64,000 nucleotides of DNA from assembly GCA_963920635.1 (NCBI GenBank), contig OY987300.1, forward strand, positions 79,523,899 to 79,587,898, in the 5' to 3' direction. Positions within the stretch are counted from its first letter, which is position 1; each line of letters begins with the position of its first letter. The stretch comes from Pseudeuparius sepicola. Its lineage: Eukaryota > Arthropoda > Insecta > Coleoptera > Anthribidae. The notes beneath the pieces are model-generated. The model saw nothing but the letters and a program-made list of their open reading frames with translations. It was not told the DNA's origin and did no database searches. Position numbers and translations under genes: made by a program. This document shows positions 56,801-64,000 of the stretch, one piece after another.

Positions 56801-57317
56801 TTTCCAGTAACTCCCTTAAACTGACTAGTCTATTTTTAAAATTATCCGGCACACTCGAAAGTAACGTGTTACATTTTTGGCCTACTACTTCTAAATGTAC
56901 ATAAAAACTATTCGTGGTATTTACAGTAAACATAGACTTCTTCAACTTGTCAAAGGACCAAGAAAGGGGGCGCTTCAAAAAATATTCTGTCGTCCACCCG
57001 CTCCACGTCTCGGGAGACTTTCTTAAAAACACATCGACCAATTGCAGTTCTCCGTTCCAGATCATATCGTCGACCACTTCTTTAAGGCAGCTAGGGGGCC
57101 TTCCATGCCGTACAAATACATTACTCAAAGTGGATAAGTTGAAACTGTAGACGTCGTTGCATTCACAATAAACCTTGATGATTATTTTCCAGGTGTCGAT
57201 TTTGTCTTCCCAATCTCTCGGATTGACTGTTTTGCTTCTCAATGGGGCGAAGAGCACGTTCAATCTTTGTTCGTCTTTTAAAGATGCTGGCAGCTGGCTT
57301 TCCGGTATTTGGAACAT
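53854..57317 (-). CDS. CHMP7: CHMP7, ESCRT-III-like charged multivesicular body protein 7
   Basis: Three exons on the minus strand, 57317-56496, 54376-54152 and 54099-53854, join in phase 0 and encode 430 residues (human 453). The N-terminal half is the winged-helix/ESCRT-II-like region of CHMP7 (WTTEYFLKRPLSWSFDKLKK near residues 108-127). From about residue 230 it is an ESCRT-III/Snf7 core of charged helices (KTLLKKKHDLEKRLTKKANA), then an acidic C-terminus with LLLDLPEVP. In animals CHMP7 recruits ESCRT-III to the reforming nuclear envelope and acts in endosomal sorting; that role is inferred by orthology. The ATG at 57317 starts the conserved region directly. Intron 1 (56495-54377) is 2.1 kb and holds self-nested transposon copies. 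Converges with eRF1. Confidence 0.92.
54475..55741. mobile_element. Self-nested pair of TA-family elements in CHMP7 intron 1
   Basis: A complete copy (about 54770-55409, ends CCCCGATTACTGTAAGAAGT and GGACTTCTTAAAATAATTTG) is flanked by the left half (54475-54768) and right half (55411-55741) of another copy of the same family. The break falls at TTTTGGTAT in the host copy. The same family is nested in the hAT element at 36046-36674. Confidence 0.82.
56238..56315. repeat. 39-bp tandem duplication in CHMP7 intron 1
   Basis: Two perfect adjacent copies of a 39-bp unit beginning TTCATTATTGCTAAAACATA. It is simple enough to be a replication slippage product. Confidence 0.85.
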
Positions 57318-58620
57318 TTTTCAAAGTGAAATCACATCTGAAAACAACTTTGTAGTGTGTAAATTTTTCTATTTTGCGTCGTCAGTCATCCATCCGAGAT
57401 TAAGGTTAATCAACACGATTTTAGTGTTTTGTGAGCTCACGTAACCTGCATTTTCTGTGGAAGTTGTTCTCTCTTATAAACCTAACTAAAAAAAACTAAA
57501 AGGGTAATTATATATATCTTTGTTCCAAAACAAGGTTATAACAGAACAAATTGTGGTGTGGTACGATCACATCACACCGTAGATAGAGGAGGGGCATCAC
57601 ACCATCACATTTTTTGATTTCTTGGATACTTTTTAACTTTTTACCGATCGGTGTGCATTAACTAGTTCTTGTCAATATACCACAACGTGAGTATTAAAAC
57701 AAAAATTCACTGGTCGCCTGAAATGGCTTTTACTTAGGTCACAGATTTAGTTATTCTGTGCTTAGGTGCATTGGGAGTGCTGATGAGATTCGGCGACCAC
57801 TGGTTTTAGCCTTATTTATACATAAACAAGGGTTTTAGCGTTGGGCGAAGATTTCAGTCAACGGTTTTAGCGTTGGGTGAAGATTAAACCTTCAGTCAAC
57901 GGTTTTAGCGTTGACTGACGTATTAATAAAGACTGCTCACGGCTGTCATGTTTGACAGTTCTCTGGCTCACCATGCGTTTCCCGGAGACAAAATACAATG
58001 AAAAATACATTGTTGACCATAGGCGTCATCTACTTTCCAGGACATGAAACTATAGCCGTGAGAAGTCTTATTAATACGTCAGTCAACGGTTTTAGGTTTT
58101 AGCACAGATTACCCACCTTGGTTTTAGTTTGCGGCGTTTGCGCATTGCGTTGCCAGAGCATATAAAACAACCAGCAGAATAACTCCTTTTGAGAAATCAG
58201 CCGCAAATTCAATGACCTTGAGCCATATTGGTGGAATAGAAGTCAGGTAGTGTAGTCGGGAAAATCAATTCAGAAATACAGAGTAGTATTAATAGTAAAG
58301 TATGTAGTGTGTGGTAAGCACAAGCAGCTTTGACTCCTTCCTGGGATTTTTTTTATTTAAAGATACTAGCACAAAGCACAATTTACAAAAAAGCACACTC
58401 CACGGCACTTCCATTTTCCAAAAAATATATTTATATTTTTTCGTATCTGCTAACAGTTTTTCGGTCTTTTTCAATTGTTTAAATTTAATACACATAAAAT
58501 AATGATATGAAAAGAAAGCCCGTTTTTAGAAAAAATAAGACCGAAATCTAAGAGAATGTTTTTAGTGGAGTAGAAAATAAAAAACAAAATTATTTTCACT
58601 CTAGCAGTACACTCTATGTA
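57318..58620. other. Upstream of CHMP7; repeats of GGTTTTAGCGTTG
   Basis: The CHMP7 promoter should lie just above 57317. At 57830-58090 the phrase CAACGGTTTTAGCGTTG is repeated three to four times. The segment around TCACGGCTGTCATG is inverted against TATAGCCGTGAGAAG, making a palindrome of about 200 bp. No gene recognised. Confidence 0.45.
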
Positions 58621-59527
58621 CAGTGACGTCATTTATAAGTGTGCAGCATATGAGATTTTTTTTATTAATTGCACAACGAAAATACAAATATTCCCGAAAG
58701 CTTGGTGCATGTTCGATAATCATATTACGCGCACTTAGAATGGTTGCAAGTCAAACAGCATACAGGGTAGGTAAAAAAATATAAAAATTCTACAAGACTA
58801 AAGCACAGCTTACCCTAAAGCACAGACCATGTTAGGGCAATAGCTGTGACTATGTACCCTTGTTTTAGAAAATTCAGCAAAAGGTTATTAAGGAAAGTTG
58901 TTTAGAATTATGCCTAGCTAGCTAATATGCCTAAACACCAAAACATAGCCTCCTAAGAAAAAAAAAATTCGTCAATTAATTTCCAGCTTCTTAATGAACA
59001 TTTTAAATAAAAATTTTGCACTTTAAGGTGCAAAATTTTTGCTCTTATTTAAATAAGAGTTTTTTAATATACATTATCATTACTAATCTTTTACCTCGTT
59101 CAGAAGAATTTTTGCGAAATTTGAAAGTTTTGTTTAATATCGTTGCAACAAACATAATGAAGTTATATAATAAAGTTATCCGAAATTGATTTAATTTTGA
59201 TTGATTTATGAAATTGTTTAGGGTGAATGAATATTAAAACAATTTTTTTTGGGAGATTATTTAATGTTTTTCAAAAAAAATTTTTCCTTGGGAGGCCATG
59301 TCTTGGTATTTAGGCTTAACTTTTAATTCTGGACAACTTTTCTTAATATCATTTTGCTGAATTTTTTGAAATAAGGGTACTTTACTCTTGTACAATTTTT
59401 ATATTTTTTGACCTACCCTGTATGCTGTTTGACTTGCACCAACTTTCGGGAATATTTGTATTTTCGTTGTGCAATTACTTATAATAAAAAAAAATCTCAT
59501 ATGTTGCACATTTAAATGACCACACTG
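58621..59527. mobile_element. TA-flanked inverted-repeat element, 907 bp (uninterrupted relative of 21245-22988)
   Basis: The ends CAGTGACGTCATTTATAAGT and the complement of CAGTGTGGTCATTTAAATGT are flanked by TA. The arms share TTAATTGCACAACGAAAATA, CAAGTCAAACAGCATACAGG and the central CATGTCTTGGTATTTAGG-type segment with the copy at 21245. No transposase frame. Confidence 0.87.
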
Positions 59528-59978
59528 TATAATAATTAGGTTTTTAGGATAATTAGATTTTTGATCGTTCTTCGTATTGTAATATGTATAATAAATCATT
59601 AGTCTCTATATTTTCATATTTTATTGAATCAGATTTTTGTATATATTTTTTCGTAAAATATTGGTATACCTTAATATACCTACCTATCTATGTACCTATA
59701 CATCTATATATATACAATCGAGATTCCGATAACTTTGATACAATCAAATTTACCTACTACCTACCTACTATTTTATGTTTGCGAAGAAACATTAGGAGAC
59801 ATTTCAAGGTATCAACATTCATAGGTACCTACTTAGGTATATTTTTATATTCGAATAAGTATAATTATAAGTAATAAATATTAAGGGTAATCAATAATCG
59901 TAGATTAAGTTTCACTTTATCTCTTCTTATTTGTTACTTTTACCGTTGATTGAGGAAGGTCTTCCTCCATCGACGCTT

Positions 59979-61446
59979 TTAACGTCTGTGGGGAAAGCAA
60001 CACACTTCGACGTAACTTGAGCATGGCGCTCTGAAAAAAATATATATTTGAAATATCCAGGGACCCTTTAAAGAGTCCCTGGAAATATCCAATGACGTCA
60101 AAACCTATAGACGTGGTGCCCCATTGTTAAATGCCCTTTATTTTGACTCCAAGATTAAATATATCCATACTACTCTAAAAACATGCCACAAACAAAGACA
60201 GAAAGTCAACCATCAACCAACTATACACCCGGTGATTCCCGGTTATAGTTCCTCCAGAATCACACTTAGATATCGCATGTTTTTTCTTGTTTGGGGGCGC
60301 CGGAAGCATCGGAACCTCACCTGAAGCGTTGGGTGAAGATTTAACCTGAAGACTCGGGGCATGGTCTAACGACACCAGCCTCCGAACCCAGAGTCGAAAC
60401 AAGTTCGCTAAGGCTCGACAAAAAGGGGCAATTTCTGACAATCTCGCGACATTTTAGAAATAATTTAATGGGGCGCTTAGATTGTGATTAGTTCTGGGCG
60501 TCAAGCGTTTATCAAAACAAACCTGTCTATAGGTTCTGACGTCATTGGAAATATCCAATAGAAGCTTGTACATAGACAAAGCTACACATAGACTGTCAAA
60601 ACCATTGTTGAAATTTCCGCACGCTGTACCAAATATTATGCATACAATTTTATATGAAAACTAATAACTAAATTAAAATACCTCAACTTAGTATCGAGTC
60701 CTAAGAATAATTATAAGACATTACAATTTATCTGTTTTAATTTTTGTTTTCGCTCCAAAATTAAAGTTTGAAAGTTGGTGTAGCGGGATTTTTTGCAGAC
60801 GCTTTGAACAATGCTTCCGACTATCTATGGCTCCTTTAATCTATGGTTTGTACAACAGGAATGGATAGTGGATATTGACATTTGACATTTCCACTCGAGT
60901 TCTACAGTGAATTTTTGTAAGCGTAATAATAGCTTCTAAATGGAAATTAGGATAAACTATGAAAACAATTTGACAGATCACATTGACGTTTTGGAATTAA
61001 ATAAATTCAAGGGTTGCTTGATCTTGATTTTCCAACACACGTTAACTCGCGCCGGAGAAAGCTTAAAATGTGATTGGTTCATTTCGATTTAATATCCGTC
61101 CTAGGATGGATATGAGACCATATCCGTTCTGTTAACTGGAATAATTGTCTACTTATCCATTCTGTAGGTTGTAAAGGAACCAGCAAATATCGTCGTAAAA
61201 GTAAAAAAATGAATAGTGCAACTGTCACCTGCACTATTTTCACAACAAATTCCTTTCGCGAGAATTTCATTCTTACTTAGGATCGATTCTTGTAGAACAT
61301 TGTCTCCAATCCTTGCACACGCACTGTTCCTCGCGCTTCTGCCTTCCGATCGGCTCGTTCTGAGCTTGCTGCCCAGTTTTGCTTGGTACCGCCAAAGCAA
61401 CCACCACCAATGCGCACACAACGATGAAAATCACTTTGGTCTCCAT
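59979..61446 (-). CDS. Small secreted clip-domain-like peptide (no protease domain)
   Basis: Two minus-strand exons, 61446-61277 and 60030-59979, join in frame (phase 2; donor GTAAGA, acceptor TTTTTTTCAG) to give 73 residues. An acceptor (TGCAG) 11 nt before the ATG suggests a spliced 5' UTR. Residues 1-18 (KVIFIVVCALVVVALAVPS) form a strong signal peptide. KR at about 38-39 is a likely processing site. The remaining 34 or so residues hold six Cys: QCVCKDWRQC, then PCSSYVEVCC. The spacing C-x-C-x5-C and C-x6-CC is that of the clip domain of insect prophenoloxidase-activating serine-protease homologues (compare CxCVPYYxC and CxxYxxVCC). It stops after FPHRR. No protease domain is found anywhere downstream. 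The splice join is my inference; exon 1 alone would end DPK-stop. Confidence 0.6.
60058..60081. mobile_element. 24-bp minimal hAT-like insertion with 8-bp target duplication
   Basis: CAGGGACCC at the left and GAGTCCCTG at the right, joined by only a few bases, are flanked by exact GAAATATC copies (60050-60057 and 60082-60089). The termini match the 996-bp element at 7043-8038. It looks like an element of that family reduced to its ends. It lies in the intron of the clip-like peptide gene, 28 nt upstream of its exon 2. Confidence 0.75.
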
Positions 61447-61730
61447 ATTGACTGGGCCTGCAAAAAAATCGGAACGACGAACTTATATTTTATATATTTG
61501 GATATGTAAACGATTAAACCGCAACAATCGCCTTTGGCAACTAGGTATCTGATGGCTTTTTGGTGTGTTGATTGTGTTATATATGTTATGTTCAGGATGG
61601 GTTTTTACTTTTTACCAAAGTCACCTTTTACAAAGTCATCGGGAGGGAGAGAGACTCCCAAGGTTTTTACGATTCGAATTGGAATAGTGGGCATTGTGCA
61701 AAATAATGTTTTATGAGCATAGATAATATA

Positions 61731-63021
61731 CAGGGTGTAACTGAACTGATGGTCAAAAATGAAACCGCGTATTCTTAATGTCAAAATAAGGGCACTTCTT
61801 CATATATTTTTTTCTCCTACGGGCCATATTTTTTTATACAGAGCGTAGAAATTTAGAGAAAAATACGCATATGTCTTAGTTTCTCTAGAAGCAGTATACG
61901 AGATATTTTCTTCAAACTTGGCGTGTCACATGAGCGGATGAGCCGTCAAACTTAAGGTTGACATGAAGCTTCTGAGGCTTCCAGTTGCGGAGATACAGGG
62001 TGTTAGTAAAATTAATTAGTTCAGAAAAATATGAATACCCTGTATAATCGCATTTTTTAAGTCTGTTTTGAATGGTAAATTCAATGGTTAACAAAAAGTA
62101 TCTCTTAGTATTTTTTCATATTCTCAGCCGTTTCTTAATTATTTGCAAAGAACTGCAATGTTGCAATAAACAAAGTTATTTTAAGAATAAATCTAACAAT
62201 CTGTGGAAGTCAATTAAACTTAAACTTGGCATTATTTGAATCATTTGGCTGCTAACTTTACACTAGTATCAATATTTTGAAAAATTATATTTTCATGACT
62301 GATATGCACTTTTGCTATGGACTTGCCAATGGCAATAATAAACATGCGGAATGGCATAGTTGCGTGTATTGAAAGAGACTGCGGTCATTTCGAACCTTTA
62401 ATAATTTAATTTTCTAATAGCATTACGTTTCTTTTATTATCGATTTTGCTTTTGTATTTTGTTAAATAAAGTTTAATTGACATCCACAGATACCTAGATT
62501 TATTCTTAAAGTGACTATTGTTCTTTGCTTTTGTATTTTGTTAAATAAAGTTTAATTGACATCCACAGATACCTAGATTTATTCTTAAAGTGACTATTGT
62601 TCATTGCAGCGTTGCCGTTCTTTGAAAATAATTAGGAAACCGCTGCGAATATGAAAAAATACTAAGAGATACTTTTTGTTGACAATTGAAGTTTCCAATC
62701 AAAACAAATTTAAAAAATGCGATTATACAGGGTATTCATATTTTTCTGATCAAATTAATTTTACTAACACCCTGTATCTCCGCAACTGGGAGCCTCAGAA
62801 GCTTCATGTCAACCTTAAGTTTGACGGCTCATCTGCTCATGTGAAAATATCTCCTATACTTCTAGAGATACTAAGAAATATGTGTATTTTTCTCCAAACT
62901 TCTTCGCTCTGTATAAAAAAAACTGTGGCCCGTAGAAGAAAAAAATATATGAAGAAGTGCCCTTATTTTGACTCCAAGAATACCTGGTTTCATTTTTGAC
63001 CATCAGTTCAGTTACACCCTG
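61731..63021. mobile_element. CAGGGTGTAACTGAACTGAT-ended element, copy 2 (1291 bp)
   Basis: TA-flanked, with long inverted arms matching 25569-26790. On the plus strand near 62342-62410 it keeps a degraded transposase C-terminus (IVACIERD, then GHFE). It also carries an internal direct duplication of about 78 bp (62448-62525 and 62526-62603). Confidence 0.87.
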
Positions 63022-63133
63022 TATATGTCGCGGGTTGTGTACTATTCATAAAGCACTAGCATTTCGGAGATATAGATGTAAACATATATTGGACGACCCA
63101 ACTAACCTTGGGACGACCCAATATTCTCATATA

Positions 63134-64000
63134 CAGGGTGTTTCGAAAATAGGTCTATCTAAAAATGATATTGCGTAATCGTTGACAGATTTTGTGAAGG
63201 GATGTTTGATATACATTTTTTCGATCCAAGACCTACTTAAAAAGTATGTGAATGTAATGTAAGGGTAGAAATTAAGTTTTTAATTTTTTTTCTACTCCTA
63301 TGCTAGTAATAACATACCATTTAGGTTATAAGTAAGTTCATTGTTACGAACACTGACACGTAATGACTGACATGTAATGACTGACACGTAATAAAAAAAA
63401 TTACGTATCTGTTCTTAATTAAAACGCAATTATCACGGGTGCCTTAGCGCGGCATCCGCGTCACCATAGCAACTAACCAATACATACTAATAATTGTTGC
63501 CTGTCAGATAATCAGAAGTATAGTTTATCTATTATAATAGTTTTTCTTTCGTCGAAGAAAAATTATAATACAAAACTCGAGTTGTAAGCTTATTACACAC
63601 TCGTGGAATTACAGCACTCGCCGCTGCGCGGCTCGTGCGCAACTTTTCCACTGATACGTAATAAGCTGTTTACAACTCTCGCTATGTAGGTAATATACTA
63701 TTTTCTTCGACGAAAAAAAACTATTATAATAGATAAACTATACTTCTGATTATCTGACAGGCAACAATAATTAGTATGTTATTGGTTAGTTGCTATGGTG
63801 ACGCGGATGCCGCGCTAACAAGGCACCTGTGATAATTGCGTTTTAATTAAGAACAGATACGTAATTTTTTTTTATTACGTGTCAGTCATTACGTGTGTCA
63901 GTGTTCATAACAATGGACTTATTTATTATAACCTAAACCGTCACTTAATAGGTATGTTACTAGCATAGGAGTAGAAAAAGTTATATAATATATTATATTA
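63134..64000. mobile_element. Inverted-repeat element running off the right edge
   Basis: It starts CAGGGTGTTTCGAAAATAGG after TA. The left arm (about 63280-63570) and right arm (63690-63990) are inverse copies (GGTGCCTTAGCGCGGCATCC against its complement), centred near 63630. The outer right end is outside the window, so it is incomplete here. Confidence 0.82.

Noticed and set aside
57777..58090. Repeated GGTTTTAGCGTTGG words as a possible regulatory array
   Set aside because: Only three to four copies, with no spacing rule, and part of a palindromic repeat; probably transposon debris.
59917..60024. 35-codon frame (MLKLRRSVLLSPQ) as a separate small gene
   Set aside because: In the other phase the same exon continues the upstream signal-peptide exon into a clip-domain Cys pattern, which is much better supported.

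Overview
The window is a stretch of an AT-rich insect nuclear genome. The basis is spliced genes with GT-AG introns, clear insect orthologues, and large intergenic and intronic spaces filled with DNA transposons. I cannot fix the order from sequence alone; a beetle-like holometabolan is a guess. There is no sign of bacterial or viral organisation.

Layout, left to right. 1-1030 is a tandem repeat of about 310 bp. 1142-1460 (-) is the first coding exon of an unrecognised gene that runs off the left edge. 4424-19806 (+) is an eight-exon BTB/HTH transcription factor most like Drosophila jim lovell. 27472-31050 (-) is a seven-exon nuclear FK506-binding protein (FKBP39/FKBP46 type), head to head with SERAC1 at 31385-40388 (+), a mitochondrial/ER lipid-remodelling serine hydrolase. 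42170-49311 (+) is translation release factor eRF1, with a second, alternative terminal exon at 51089-51174. 53854-57317 (-) is the ESCRT-III-like protein CHMP7. 59979-61446 (-) is a small two-exon gene for a secreted peptide that looks like a clip domain without any protease domain. The genes are unrelated housekeeping or regulatory loci; only the FKBP/SERAC1 pair shares an intergenic promoter.

Most of the remaining sequence is transposon-derived. Several families can be delimited to the base by target-site duplications (TSDs). They include three copies of a hAT-like element packed with AGATCT arrays (8-bp TSDs), further hAT-like elements (one reduced to 24 bp), TA-flanked long-inverted-repeat elements, and one nearly complete Tc1/mariner-type element with a single in-frame stop in its transposase. 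A recurrent theme is that element ends lie 20-55 nt upstream of splice acceptors in four different genes. In eRF1 the best branch-point candidate spans the transposon/target junction.

The observations I consider most worth checking are the stand-alone clip peptide gene, the two eRF1 terminal exons, the transposon-junction branch point, the AGATCT-array hAT family and the 24-bp minimal hAT insertion. All exon boundaries were derived by hand from reading-frame continuity and GT/AG signals; no database search was possible.
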